Made by a program: the position numbers and the translations under genes. A stretch of DNA of 46,128 nucleotides from Lautropia sp. (lineage in GTDB: Bacteria > Pseudomonadota > Gammaproteobacteria > Burkholderiales > Burkholderiaceae_E): assembly GCA_030532425.1 (NCBI GenBank), contig JAUNLD010000017.1, forward strand, positions 1 through 46,128, read 5' to 3'. The notes under the pieces were generated by a model. It made no database searches. It was not told where the DNA came from and saw nothing but the letters and a program-made list of their open reading frames with translations. Each line of letters begins with the position of its first letter. Position 1 is the first letter of the stretch. This document shows positions 16,601 through 26,901 of this stretch, one piece after another.

Positions 16601-17880
16601 TTGAAGCGCGTCACCCAGTCGACCAGTTCGTCGGCGGGCAGTGCGCGCGAATACAGGAAGCCCTGCACACGGTCGCAGCCAAATTCGCGCAGCAGGTGTA
16701 CGGCGGCCGGATCGTCCACGCCTTCGGCCAGTGCCCGCAGATCGAAGGCATGGGCCAGGTCGATCAGTGCCTTGACGATCTGCTGGTCGCCATGGTCGCT
16801 GACCAGGTTCTGGATGAAGACCCGATCGAGCTTCAGTTCGTGCACCGGAAACTGCCGCAGATAGGCAAACGATGAATAACCGGTGCCGAAATCGTCGATG
16901 GAGAGTTCGCAGCCGATGTTGCGCAGCGCGTGCATGCACTCGATGGTGGCGTGTTCGTTGCGCACGATCGAATCTTCGGTCAGCTCGAACAGCAGGCGGT
17001 CGGGCGACAGGCTCCAGGTTTCGCAGGCCTGGGCCACCTGGGCGGCAAAACCCGGGTCGTTGGCTGTCTTGGCCGAAAGATTGATGCCGATACTGAGGTC
17101 GATGCCTTCGGCCTGCCACAGCATCTGCTGACGCAGCACGGTGTTGATGACGAACTGCGTGAGCTGGCCGATCATGCCACGGTCGTCGCAGATCGAGGCG
17201 ATCATGGCCGGACTGACCTGCAGCGGATGGTTGCGCGGCCAGCGGATCAGGGCTTCGGCCGCATGGCACTGGTTGGTGGCCAGGTCGATCTGCGGCTGGA
17301 AATGCACTTCCAGTTCGTTGCTGAACAGGTGGCGGCGCAGCGCGGTTTCGATCTCGGCCATGCGGGCAGCGTTGTCGTCGGCGCCGATGCGCTGGACGTG
17401 CAGACGCTGTTCGCTTTCGGTGGCCATCTGCCGGCTGTCCCACGCGCCCTGCAGCAGCCCGCCGATGCTGACGGCATTGCTCTGGCTCCAGGCGCCACCG
17501 ATGACGGGTTGCAGCTGGGCGGTCAGCGTCTGGCTGTTTTGCAGCGGCAGGTGGATCGGCACGTACAGGGCTTCGCGGAAGGCGGTGGCCACGGTGGTGG
17601 CCACGGCTTCGTTGGGCACGTTGGCGATCAGGATCCAGACTTCGTCGAAAGCTGCGGTGGCGACACGATCTTCGGCACGCAAGCGCTTGCTGATGCGCTG
17701 GATGACTTCGCCCAGCACCAGATTGGAGTGCGGGTCACGGGCCAGCGCCTGCAGCTGATCGGAACGGTTCAGGCCGATCGTGAGCAGCAGGGGGTGGCTT
17801 GAGACTTTCCGGCCGAGCAGTTGCTGGCCGTAAGCCAGCAGTTCATTGGGCGTCAGCCGCTGATTGAGCGATGCTTGCAT
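16501..17880 (-). CDS. EAL-domain cyclic-di-GMP phosphodiesterase with degenerate GGDEF
   Basis: 459 residues, no membrane segment. Residues 30-110 are a worn GGDEF-like domain: AAFDEVWILI stands where GGDEF would be, so no cyclase activity is expected. The EAL domain has every catalytic element: EAL (209-211), Asn267 in NLSA, ELTE (299-302), DDFGTG (329-334), Lys350, Glu386 in AEGV and QG (406-407). It should hydrolyse c-di-GMP to pGpG in the cytoplasm. The ATG at 17880 (MQASLNQRL) overlaps the 3' end of the HD-GYP gene upstream by 38 bases, implying co-translation. The 3' end overlaps the 5-FCL gene tail-to-tail by 100 bases. Confidence 0.9.
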   Translation of the reverse strand: MQASLNQRLTPNELLAYGQQLLGRKVSSHPLLLTIGLNRSDQLQALARDPHSNLVLGEVIQRISKRLRAEDRVATAAFDEVWILIANVPNEAVATTVATAFREALYVPIHLPLQNSQTLTAQLQPVIGGAWSQSNAVSIGGLLQGAWDSRQMATESEQRLHVQRIGADDNAARMAEIETALRRHLFSNELEVHFQPQIDLATNQCHAAEALIRWPRNHPLQVSPAMIASICDDRGMIGQLTQFVINTVLRQQMLWQAEGIDLSIGINLSAKTANDPGFAAQVAQACETWSLSPDRLLFELTEDSIVRNEHATIECMHALRNIGCELSIDDFGTGYSSFAYLRQFPVHELKLDRVFIQNLVSDHGDQQIVKALIDLAHAFDLRALAEGVDDPAAVHLLREFGCDRVQGFLYSRALPADELVDWVTRFNQGEAMATMQPDGLTSADNGMSQLSGIHEDAIA

Positions 17881-19603
17881 GCTGTGTCGGTGCCTCGTCG
17901 AGGTAGTAGTCTTGCAGCTTGAAACCGTAGGTGCCGGCAGGCAGGCCACGCATGATGCGCAGGGGTTTGGCCTGGCGCCCGCGGGCATTTCTCGACTCCT
18001 GATAGAGGTCGCGCTGAAGCGGGGTGTCGAGCGGGCGCTTGTCGGGGGTGGACAGCACCAGCACGCGTGGCTCCAGGCGGCGCACCCGGTTGTGGGCCAG
18101 TACCACCGCCACTTCGCCGCTGCTCAGTTCGACCAGACTGCCTACCGGGAACACGCCGATGGCCTGCACGAACTGTTCGACCAGCGGTTCGTGAAAGGAG
18201 GTGCCGCTCCATTCGTAGAGGCTCATCATGGCGTCCTGGGGTGCCGAGGCCTTGGCGTAGGGACGGGGCGTGATGAGTGCCGCAAAGGAATCGGCAATGG
18301 CGGCCATCTTGCCGTAGATGCTGATGCGCGGTCCTTTCAGCTGATTGGGATAGCCCGAGCCGTCGATGCGCTCGTGATGCTGGCCAATGCCCAGCAGCAC
18401 CTGCGTAGGCAGCTTGGGGCCACTGTTGAGGATGTGCAGGGAGAGATTGACGTGCTCCTTGACCAGCGCAAATTCGGCACTGCTGAGCAGGCCGGGCTTT
18501 TCCAGCAGTGAGCGCGGAATCTTGGTCTTGCCGACGTCGGCCAGCATGCCGATCTGGCCCAGGTAGCTGAGTTCCTGGCGCGGAAATCCCAGGTGCCGGC
18601 CCAGTGCCACCAGGTAGAGGGCCACGCGCACACCGTGGTGATAGACGTGGATGTCTTCCTCGCGCAGCCGTGCAATCCACATCATGGCATCGGGGTTGTC
18701 CAGCATGCTGTCGACCATGCCGTCGACCGAGCCGGCGATGGCATCCATGTCGAGGGCGTTGCCGCTGCGGATGCTGTCGATCAGCTCGTTGAGGGCCGTT
18801 TCACTGGAGCGCAGCGCATGCCGTGCACGCGGCAGCTCTTCTTCCATCGGCCGCTTGATGGTGTGCTGCGTGAGCTTGAAATTGGCCTTGCGCAGTTCGG
18901 GAAGCTGCTTCAGCGTGCGCTTGTGCTGTTCCAGTTCGCGGTTGTGGGCCAGATGATCGGTCAGCCAGTACAGCATCCGCTCCAGCACGCCCTGCTCGTC
19001 TTCACGGTTGTGGTTGGCTGTCTGTTTGACCAGGTTGCGGAAGCGGTCGCGCGTTTCTCTTGAAACCTTGATATCGGCGCGCGGCTTGTAGCGGCGCCTG
19101 GGTCGCGGCGCACCGCTGACGGCGCCGAGAATGCGGGTCTTGGGGTCGACCGGTTCGGCCGTTGCCTGCTTGCGTGCGGCGGCGATCGCCTTGGCGCGAC
19201 GCAAGTGCGGATCGATGTCGGGGGCTGGCGGAGGTGGCGATGCTGGCGTGTCGGCGGCGTGTATGACGGTTTTGGCCTCGCCGATGGCGGGGATGCGGGC
19301 GGCGGTGGATGAACGTGCCTGCGCCGGGGTCAGCGGGGTGGTGTCGGGGGCTTCGGTTTCGGCAGTCCGGCCAAAATTGGCATCGGCGATGCGGATGGCC
19401 ATGGCCACGCCGGGTGACGACAGCTCCAGATCGACATAGACGTAATTGCAGTAGCGTGCCAGGGTGTCCAGTTCCACCTGGTCGTCGATCAGGAAACCCT
19501 GCAACAGGAATGGCGTGTCCAGCCAGGGGCGATCCAGTTCCACAACGAACATGTTCAGTTGCAGATCCTGGACGGCGATCCGGTAACGGCGGTTGGCCGT
19601 CAT
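17843..19603 (-). CDS. HD-GYP-domain protein with N-terminal DUF3391, non-canonical metal site
   Basis: 586 residues. Residues 7-60 fit DUF3391 (RIAVQDLQLNMFVVELDRPW). A low-complexity linker and a helical region follow, then an HD-GYP domain at about 310-450 with HHGVRVALYLVALG, KEHV (382-385), GQHHERIDGSGYP (407-419) and AIADSF. The signature HD pair is changed: the expected LLHDIGK reads LADVGK (354-359), with Ala355 in place of the metal-binding His. It may be a sensor or a weak phosphodiesterase rather than a standard one. The C-terminal ~130 residues are the usual PVGSLVELSSGEVAVV extension. It overlaps the EAL gene downstream. Start chosen from DUF3391 position; upstream ATGs are possible. 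Confidence 0.88.
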   Translation of the reverse strand: MTANRRYRIAVQDLQLNMFVVELDRPWLDTPFLLQGFLIDDQVELDTLARYCNYVYVDLELSSPGVAMAIRIADANFGRTAETEAPDTTPLTPAQARSSTAARIPAIGEAKTVIHAADTPASPPPPAPDIDPHLRRAKAIAAARKQATAEPVDPKTRILGAVSGAPRPRRRYKPRADIKVSRETRDRFRNLVKQTANHNREDEQGVLERMLYWLTDHLAHNRELEQHKRTLKQLPELRKANFKLTQHTIKRPMEEELPRARHALRSSETALNELIDSIRSGNALDMDAIAGSVDGMVDSMLDNPDAMMWIARLREEDIHVYHHGVRVALYLVALGRHLGFPRQELSYLGQIGMLADVGKTKIPRSLLEKPGLLSSAEFALVKEHVNLSLHILNSGPKLPTQVLLGIGQHHERIDGSGYPNQLKGPRISIYGKMAAIADSFAALITPRPYAKASAPQDAMMSLYEWSGTSFHEPLVEQFVQAIGVFPVGSLVELSSGEVAVVLAHNRVRRLEPRVLVLSTPDKRPLDTPLQRDLYQESRNARGRQAKPLRIMRGLPAGTYGFKLQDYYLDEAPTQHASIAQSAADAQ

Positions 19604-20037
19604 CGACGGAGTGGCTCGACTTGGCTGATCGAGGACGGTGGACAAGACAGACGCTCCAGGTGAGCCGCAACGCGGCACGAACGACATCAGACACGCTGCC
19701 ACACCCGTGCCGCAGCTGGGCTGACGGGTGATGGGTCTGTCATCTTAACCAGCCGGTTTCGGCGGACCAAGCCTGCGGGGGATGGGCGGATCGTGCCGGC
19801 CCATGGCACCTGACGGACGGCACCTGGGCCGTTGTGTGAGCGGGGAGGAGGCCTGCTGTCCCGGTATTGTCTTGCCTACAAGACGGCGGGATGAGGGCAG
19901 GAGAGAAGGCGGGGATGGGAAAAGGCTGCAGGGAGGCAGGCCCCGCCGGTGTAGGGCGGGGCAAGGCAGGACGTGCCCTGGTGCCCGGGGGAAGGGGTGC
20001 GACAGGTGGGACCAGGGGGCCGGCTGGCGTGACAGGC
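19604..20037. other. Spacer between metF and the HD-GYP gene, no gene seen
   Basis: No protein-like frame is convincing. The segment after about 19780 is strongly G-rich on the plus strand, so the metF transcript running into it is C-rich. It contains a perfect 8-bp hairpin, GCCCCGCC/GGCGGGGC (19940-19947 and 19955-19962), without a U-tract. The 19604-19780 part should hold the promoter of the HD-GYP/EAL operon, but I cannot place the boxes. Confidence 0.5.
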
Positions 20038-20895
20038 TCAGGGCCGTGTGCGGCCGAGCGCCTGCCAGATGGCGGTGGTGGGGGCGGCCTGGTTCATCGT
20101 GTAGAAATGCAGGCCGGGCACGCCGGCACTGAGCAGCTCGTCACACAGCTGCACCACCACATCGTGACCGAAGGCCCGCAGTGAATCCAGGTCGTCATGG
20201 AAGGCGGCCAGCCGCAACCGGATCCAGCGCGGGATTTCGGCGCCGCAGTTGTCGGAGAAGCGGGCCAGCTGGGTGTAGTTGAGGATCGGCATGATGCCGG
20301 GGATGATCGGGATGGTGACACCGGCCTGCTGCGCGCGTTCGACAAAATCGAAATAGGCGCGGGCGTTGTAGAAGTACTGGGTGATGGCGGTGTTGGCACC
20401 GGCCTGCACCTTCTCGACAAAATGGCGCAGGTCGGTGTCGGGCGAGGTGGCTTGCGGGTGTGTTTCGGGGTAAGCGGCCACTTCGATGGTGAACCAGTCG
20501 CCGCTGTGTTCGCGGATGAAGCGCACCAGGTCGGTGGCGTGATGGAAGTCGCCCATGCTGACCATGCCCGAAGGCAGGTCGCCACGTAGTGCAACGATGC
20601 GGCGAATGCCTTGCGCGCGGTAGCCGTCGAGCAGCGCACGGATGTTGTCGCGGGTGGCACCCACGCAGGTGAGGTGCGGGGCCACGTCGGCTCCGGTGGC
20701 GGCAATGCGGCTGACGGTTTCGGCCGTGCGGGCCTGGGTGCTGCCGCCGGCCCCGAAGGTGACGCTGTAGTAATCGGGCTTGAGGGCTTGCAGGGCTTGC
20801 AGCGTGTCTTGCAGCTTGGTGGCGCCGGCATCGGTGGCAGGCGGGAAGAACTCGAAGCTCAGGCCGAAGTCTTCAGACGGGAGAGGTGCGGTCAT
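20038..20895 (-). CDS. metF: 5,10-methylenetetrahydrofolate reductase
   Basis: 285 residues, close to E. coli MetF (296). Landmarks: SFEFFPP at 13-19, SVTFGAGGS, HLTCVG, IVALRGD, a YPETHP segment, KVQAGANTAITQYFYN and PGIMPI. The FAD enzyme reduces methylene-THF to 5-methyl-THF, the methyl donor for methionine synthesis. It is the last gene of the minus-strand run ahcY-tlyA-metF, 39 bases after tlyA, so it is probably under the same SAH riboswitch. This places the supply of methyl groups and the removal of SAH under one signal. Confidence 0.96.
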   Translation of the reverse strand: MTAPLPSEDFGLSFEFFPPATDAGATKLQDTLQALQALKPDYYSVTFGAGGSTQARTAETVSRIAATGADVAPHLTCVGATRDNIRALLDGYRAQGIRRIVALRGDLPSGMVSMGDFHHATDLVRFIREHSGDWFTIEVAAYPETHPQATSPDTDLRHFVEKVQAGANTAITQYFYNARAYFDFVERAQQAGVTIPIIPGIMPILNYTQLARFSDNCGAEIPRWIRLRLAAFHDDLDSLRAFGHDVVVQLCDELLSAGVPGLHFYTMNQAAPTTAIWQALGRTRP

Positions 20896-20934
20896 GATCG
20901 GGGGAAGGGGATGAGGGCAGGTTGCTGAAAACGC

Positions 20935-21771
20935 TCAGGGCGCATGCGACGACGTGACAGGCCTGATGGCAGTGCGGCGGGCAACCAGAAAGTACTCCTG
21001 GTTGCCGTCGCCGCCAACCAGGGCGCAGGGCTGCCAGTGGGTTGGCTGCCAGCCGGCCGCTTCGGCCCGCTGGAAGACAGATTGCCGCAGTGCCTCGATA
21101 TCGGCATCGGCCCGGACGATCCCCTGCTTGTTGCGGGCATCCGGCCCCAGCTCGAACTGGGGCTTGATGAGACACAGCAGCCATGCGTTGGCCGCGGCCA
21201 GCGTGGCCAGGTGACCCAGCAGCTGGCTGGCGGCGATGAAGGAGAGGTCGACGACGATCAGCGCAAAGCCTGCGTCGGGGCTGCGGCCGTCGGGCAGGTG
21301 CAGCGAGGCCAGGCGTACGTCACGGATGTGGGTGTGTTCCAGGCAGGCCACGCGCGGGTCTGCCTGCAGGCGGGGATCGAGCTGGCCGTGGCCCACTTCG
21401 ATACCCAGCACCTGCCGGACGCCGTGGTTGAGCAGGCAGTCGGTGAAGCCGCCGGTGGACATGCCGACGTCGAGGGCATCGAGACCGCGGCAGTCCAGAC
21501 CCGTGGCCTGCAGCAGGGCCTCCAGCTTGTTGCCCCCGCGTGAGACGAATCGGGTGGTATCTGAATCGAGTACACGCAATGGCTGGTCGGGCCAGACCGG
21601 CTGCGCAGCCTTGGTGACGGTGATTTCGTGGTGGCCCTCACCCAGGCGCACGGCACCGTCCTCGATCAGCCGGCGGGCCAGGGTGCGGGAGCGCACCAGA
21701 CCACGCTCGACCAGCGCCAGATCGGCCCGGAGCGGATGCAGGGGAGAGGTGGATGGAGGGGGTGAAGCCAT
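20935..21771 (-). CDS. tlyA: TlyA-family S4-domain rRNA 2'-O-methyltransferase
   Basis: 278 residues: an N-terminal S4 RNA-binding domain (RADLALVERGLVRSRTLARR, about 15-34) followed by an FtsJ-like methyltransferase domain with FVSRGGNKLEALL, the SAM-binding DVGMSTGGFTDCLLNHG (about 101-117), VVDLSFI and IKPQFELG. Characterised TlyA proteins methylate ribose 2'-OH in 16S and 23S rRNA; some were called haemolysins for historical reasons. The Met in DVGMSTGG replaces a more usual Ala/Cys. The ATG at 21771 was chosen because upstream residues are low-complexity. It sits between ahcY and metF, in an operon controlled by SAH, which is the product of its own reaction. Confidence 0.9.
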   Translation of the reverse strand: MASPPPSTSPLHPLRADLALVERGLVRSRTLARRLIEDGAVRLGEGHHEITVTKAAQPVWPDQPLRVLDSDTTRFVSRGGNKLEALLQATGLDCRGLDALDVGMSTGGFTDCLLNHGVRQVLGIEVGHGQLDPRLQADPRVACLEHTHIRDVRLASLHLPDGRSPDAGFALIVVDLSFIAASQLLGHLATLAAANAWLLCLIKPQFELGPDARNKQGIVRADADIEALRQSVFQRAEAAGWQPTHWQPCALVGGDGNQEYFLVARRTAIRPVTSSHAP

Positions 21772-21898
21772 CGGGGCGTGTACAGGGCATGCCGTTGGAC
21801 AAGTGCCTGGCACGCCCACGGAGAGCGTTGCGGCAGGGCCGGGACGCCCGCCGGGGCAGGCCCGGCGGGAGGGCGGCACGGCCCGTGGTGGGGCGTGC

Positions 21899-23326
<1,428 letters not shown>

Positions 23327-23384
23327 GAATGCTCCGAAGTGGGTGGCAGCCGTGGCCCGGATGGCCCCGGTTGCCGCTACAGGC

Positions 23385-23426
23385 AAAAAAAAGACGCCTG
23401 CAGCCGTTGAATGGGTTGCAAGCGTC
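23385..23426 (-). terminator. Riboswitch-controlled intrinsic terminator of the ahcY leader
   Basis: On the minus strand GACGCTTGCA (23426-23417) pairs over ten positions, with one G-U, with TGCAGGCGTC (23402-23393) and is followed by eight Ts (23392-23385). The 5' arm is part of the SAH aptamer core, so aptamer and terminator exclude each other. SAH binding should therefore permit read-through into ahcY. Confidence 0.85.
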
Positions 23427-23490
23427 GTTTTGCTTCATGCCCGGCCGAGCCTGGCCAGGCAGGGCCTGGTCGCAACGCTTCTCGATCGGG
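23412..23490 (-). promoter_or_regulatory. SAH riboswitch aptamer upstream of ahcY
   Basis: The minus strand contains the SAH riboswitch consensus in order: CGAGAAGCGTTGCGACC, a variable hairpin (AGGCCCTGCCTGG), CCAGGCTCGG closing the first helix, a linker, and AAACGACGCTTGCAACCC, which pairs back with AAGCGTTGC and supplies the pseudoknot. The class is known from ahcY leaders of beta- and gammaproteobacteria and switches genes on when SAH accumulates. I identified it by recalled consensus; a covariance search would confirm it. Confidence 0.88.
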
Positions 23491-23503
23491 TCGGATGGCG
23501 GCG

Positions 23504-23509
23504 ATTATA
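23504..23509 (-). promoter_or_regulatory. -10 box of the ahcY operon promoter
   Basis: A perfect TATAAT on the minus strand lies about 15 bases upstream of the riboswitch aptamer, so transcription would begin near 23497, just before the aptamer. The -35 region is not recognisable. Confidence 0.6.
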
Positions 23510-23661
23510 GGCTGCCATCCGCAAAACCGTATGCTGTCTGCGGCCTTTGGTGTGGTGGTTTCTGCCGTGTGGCGGCAGGACAACGGCTCCGAAGGACCCG
23601 GACGGCTGCGGCCGCCGTCCGGTGCGGCCGGCCAACCGGCCGGCTGCCACAGCGGGAAGGA

Positions 23662-24825
23662 TCAGAGACCGGCGTCGGCGCGCAGGGCTGCGGCCTTGTC
23701 GGTGGCTTCCCACGAAAACTCGGGCTCTTCACGGCCGAAGTGACCATAGGCTGCGGTCTTGCCATAGATCGGGCGCAGCAGGTCGAGCATCTGGACGATG
23801 CCCTTGGGCCGCAGGTCGAAGTGCTTGCGCACGAGTTCGGTGAGCTTCTCGTCGGAGATGGCGCCCGTGCCGTAGGTGTCGACCAGGATCGAGGTGGGGC
23901 GGGCCACGCCGATGGCGTAGCTGACCTGCACCGTGCAGCGCTTGGCCAGACCGGCGGCGACGATGTTCTTGGCCACGTAACGGGCGGCATAGGCGGCCGA
24001 GCGGTCGACCTTGGTGGGATCCTTGCCGGAGAAGGCGCCACCGCCGTGCGGCGCGGCACCACCGTAGGTGTCGACGATGATCTTGCGACCGGTCAGGCCG
24101 CAGTCACCCTGCGGGCCACCGATGACGAAACGGCCGGTGGGGTTGATGAGATACTTGATCTCACCCTTGACCAGCTCGGCGGGCAGCACCGGCTTGATGA
24201 TTTCCTCGATCACCGCTTCCTTCAGGTCTTTCTGGGCGATGTCGGGGTGATGCTGGGTGGACAGCACGATGGTGTCGATGCTGTGCGGCTTGCCGTCGAC
24301 ATAGCGCAGCGTGACCTGCGACTTGGCATCGGGGCGCAGCCAGTTCAGGCGGCCGTCACGGCGCAGCTGGGCCTGGCGCTCGACGATGCGGTGGGCGTAG
24401 TAGATGGCGGCCGGCATCAGCACCGGGGTCTCGTCGCAGGCGTAGCCGAACATCAGGCCCTGGTCGCCGGCGCCCTGGTCGAGGTTGTCGTCCTCGGCGC
24501 GGTCGACGCCCTGGGCGATGTCGGGGCTCTGCTTGTCGTAGGCGACCTGGACCGAGCAGCCCTTGTAGTCGATGCCGTACTCGGAGTTGTCGTAGCCGAT
24601 GCGCTTGATGGTGTCGCGGGCGATGCCGATGTAGTCGATGTTGGCCTGCGAGGTGATTTCACCGGCCAGCAGCACCAGACCGGTGGTGCAGAGGGTTTCG
24701 GCGGCCACGCGGGACTTGGGATCCTGCGCCAGCAGCGCGTCGAGGATGGCGTCAGAGATCTGGTCGGCGACCTTGTCCGGGTGACCTTCGGACACCGACT
24801 CGGAGGTAAAGAGGTATTCGCTCAT
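23662..24825 (-). CDS. metK: S-adenosylmethionine synthetase
   Basis: 387 residues, matching E. coli MetK (384). Visible landmarks are [17 protein letters not shown] (6-22, His15 catalytic), [12 protein letters not shown], the phosphate loop [19 protein letters not shown] and the C-terminal HFGR. It makes SAM from methionine and ATP. The start [10 protein letters not shown] at 24825 is the family start; an ATG 15 bases upstream is less likely. It stands just upstream of the ahcY operon on the same strand with its own long leader; together they supply SAM and clear SAH. A 7-bp GC hairpin at 23625-23642, about 20 bases past the stop, may mark the end of its mRNA. Confidence 0.98.
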   Translation of the reverse strand: MSEYLFTSESVSEGHPDKVADQISDAILDALLAQDPKSRVAAETLCTTGLVLLAGEITSQANIDYIGIARDTIKRIGYDNSEYGIDYKGCSVQVAYDKQSPDIAQGVDRAEDDNLDQGAGDQGLMFGYACDETPVLMPAAIYYAHRIVERQAQLRRDGRLNWLRPDAKSQVTLRYVDGKPHSIDTIVLSTQHHPDIAQKDLKEAVIEEIIKPVLPAELVKGEIKYLINPTGRFVIGGPQGDCGLTGRKIIVDTYGGAAPHGGGAFSGKDPTKVDRSAAYAARYVAKNIVAAGLAKRCTVQVSYAIGVARPTSILVDTYGTGAISDEKLTELVRKHFDLRPKGIVQMLDLLRPIYGKTAAYGHFGREEPEFSWEATDKAAALRADAGL

Positions 24826-25054
24826 GTTGTTGTGGGGCATTCCCGAAAGGTTGAGAGGGCTTGGGTCCGGTGAGGCACAGGCCCGGGGCCTGTCGCTTTT
24901 CCGGCGTTGCCAGCTTCGGGGGAAGCCGCGACGCTTTAGCGGATCGATTTAATTTGCTTCAATACGGACATGCGCACAGCTTGCACGACGTCTGTATCGG
25001 GCCACCCCGCAAGTTGTCCCAATTAACTCAGTGGCTGCGTAAATTATAGCGACG
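24826..25054 (-). promoter_or_regulatory. metK promoter and long leader, shared with divergent lpxL
   Basis: TATAAT on the minus strand at 25048-25043 would start a metK mRNA near 25036 with a leader of about 210 bases. The leader contains small hairpins, GCTTC/GAAGC with a CCCC loop near 24915 and ACAGGCC/GGCCTGT at 24877-24893. I do not recognise a known SAM riboswitch class here. On the plus strand TAAATTAT lies only a few bases before the lpxL GTG, so lpxL mRNA starting here would be almost leaderless. Confidence 0.5.
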
Positions 25055-25996
25055 GTGTCTTCATCTGCGACGGAAATCAATCACACTGACCGCGCCTCGA
25101 GCTGGCTGGTGCGGGTGGTCAGAGGGCTGGGGCAGCTGCCCTTGTGGGTGCTGCACGGGGCTGGCGCGTGTCTGGGCCGTCTGGCCTGGCTGGGCAGCAG
25201 CGGCATGCGGGCCAAGACCCGCAATAACCTCCAGACCGCAGGGTTATACCGGCCGGGCCTGGCTTGGGAGAGTGCGGCGGCGGCCGGACGGGCGGCGCTG
25301 GAGAGCGCTTTCGTCTGGTTTCGGCCCAACCACGACCTGATGGCCTACTGTGACCGCGAGGCGGCCACCCGGCTGGCCCGTGAGGTGCTGGAGCGGCAGG
25401 CGGCGGGCGATGGCCGCGGGCTGGTGCTGCTGACCCCGCACCTGGGGTGTTTCGAGATGGGGGCGCGTGCCTATGGGGCGACGGCGCCGATCACGGTGCT
25501 GTACAAGGCACCGCGCAATCCGGCCGCGCATCATCTGCTGAAGGTGGCGCGCAACCAGGCCGGCGTGACGCCGGTGCCGGCCGACACCGGTGGGGTGCGG
25601 GCCCTGCTGCGGGCGCTCAAGCGTGGCGAGGCCGTCGGCATCCTGCCCGATCAGGTGCCTTCGGCCGGGGATGGCGAGTGGGCCGATTTCTTCGGCCGTC
25701 CGGCCTTCACCATGACGCTGCCGATGCGGCTGGCCGAGAAAACCGGTGCCCGTGTATGCTTGCTGGCCGTATGGCGGCGGCCGGGCGGGCGCGGCTGGGA
25801 TGTCGAGATCGAGGACATCGACGAGCTGCCGACACCGCAGGTGCTCAATGCCCGGATCGAGGCGCTGATCCGTCGCCATCCCGAGCAGTACGTCTGGAAT
25901 TACAACCGTTACAAGGTGCCAGCCGGTACGATGCCGCCGGGGCCCGCGTCCGCGGCTCCCGATGCACCCCCAACCGGAGAGGAAGGCAAGTCGTGA
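25055..25996 (+). CDS. Lipid A biosynthesis acyltransferase, LpxL/HtrB family (first copy)
   Basis: 313 residues. The lysophospholipid acyltransferase core has the catalytic HX4E motif TPHLGCFE (His129, Glu134), then VLYKAPRNPA and GILPDQVPSAGDGEWADFFG, the substrate-loop region of LpxL proteins. A hydrophobic stretch near residues 28-46 is the membrane anchor. It should add a secondary acyl chain to the lipid A precursor at the inner membrane. Only a GTG at 25055 is available, because an in-frame TAA lies 12 bases upstream and no ATG occurs until residue 51; no Shine-Dalgarno is evident. It overlaps the next acyltransferase gene by four bases (GTGA). Confidence 0.9.
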   Translation: MSSSATEINHTDRASSWLVRVVRGLGQLPLWVLHGAGACLGRLAWLGSSGMRAKTRNNLQTAGLYRPGLAWESAAAAGRAALESAFVWFRPNHDLMAYCDREAATRLAREVLERQAAGDGRGLVLLTPHLGCFEMGARAYGATAPITVLYKAPRNPAAHHLLKVARNQAGVTPVPADTGGVRALLRALKRGEAVGILPDQVPSAGDGEWADFFGRPAFTMTLPMRLAEKTGARVCLLAVWRRPGGRGWDVEIEDIDELPTPQVLNARIEALIRRHPEQYVWNYNRYKVPAGTMPPGPASAAPDAPPTGEEGKS

Positions 25997-26901
25997 ATCT
26001 GTCGCGCCTGATGCTGGCGCTGTTCCGCAGGATGGCGGGGCTGCCCTATGGCTGGTTGCGTCGCCTGGGCAATGGGGCGGGGGTGTTGCTGTATCACGGT
26101 GCCCGTGAGCGGCGGCGGATCGCCGACATCAACCTGCGCCTGTGCTTTCCGGAGATGCCGGCCCGCGAGCGTCAGGCCATCATCCGGGCGCATTGCCAGT
26201 TTTTTGCGCGCAGCTTTCTCGACCGTTTCATCCTGTGGTATCGGCCCGCGCAGGAAATCGAGCGGCTGGTGCAGGTGCAGGATCTGCACCTGTTCGAGGC
26301 CCATGCGGGCAGGCCGCTGATCCTGCTGGCCCCGCATTTTCTGGGGATGGATGCGGGGGGAACCCGGCTGACCATCGATCACCGGATGTTCACGATGTTT
26401 GCCAACCAGAAGAACAAGGCCTTCAACGAGGCGATGCGCGAGGGGCGCTCGCGTTTCAGCGGGGCCGAGGTGGTGTCGCGTCAGGAAGGGTTGCGCGGCA
26501 CGATCCGCAAGATCCGTGAGGGGATTCCGTTCTATTTTCTGCCGGACATGGATCTGGGGGCACGTGATTCCGTGTTCGTGCCCTTTTTTGGTGTGCCGGC
26601 GGCCACCGTCACCTCGGTGGCGCGGCTGGCGCAGATGACGGGCGCGCGCGTGGTGCCCTGCGTGACGCTGATGACGGATGAGGGGTATCTCACCCGCTTC
26701 TACCCGGCCTGGGAAGATTTCCCGGGGGATGACGTGGAGGCGGCCACCCGGCGGATGAATGCTTTCATCGAGGCACGGGTGCTGGAGGCGCCGGCCCAGT
26801 ACCTGTGGACGCACAAGCGCTTCAAGACCCGGCCGCCGGGCGAGCCGGACCCCTATCGACGCGAGCCGGCGGGCGTGGCCGGACAGGAGACGCAGGCATG
26901 A
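25993..26901 (+). CDS. Lipid A biosynthesis acyltransferase, LpxL family (second copy)
   Basis: 302 residues, paralogous in fold to the preceding gene. The catalytic HX4D is LAPHFLGMD (His115, Asp120), followed by [14 protein letters not shown] and the conserved [23 protein letters not shown]. It starts with GTG at 25993 inside the stop of the first acyltransferase (GTGA overlap) with GGAAGG upstream, and ends in an ATGA overlap with dapF, so the three are translationally coupled. The two enzymes probably add the two secondary acyl chains of lipid A; which adds which cannot be read here. Confidence 0.9.
   Translation: MNLSRLMLALFRRMAGLPYGWLRRLGNGAGVLLYHGARERRRIADINLRLCFPEMPARERQAIIRAHCQFFARSFLDRFILWYRPAQEIERLVQVQDLHLFEAHAGRPLILLAPHFLGMDAGGTRLTIDHRMFTMFANQKNKAFNEAMREGRSRFSGAEVVSRQEGLRGTIRKIREGIPFYFLPDMDLGARDSVFVPFFGVPAATVTSVARLAQMTGARVVPCVTLMTDEGYLTRFYPAWEDFPGDDVEAATRRMNAFIEARVLEAPAQYLWTHKRFKTRPPGEPDPYRREPAGVAGQETQA

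Noticed and set aside
24826-25048. SAM-II riboswitch in the metK leader (CGCTAAAG seen)
   Set aside because: Only a short piece resembles the class; the helix and pseudoknot pattern could not be drawn.
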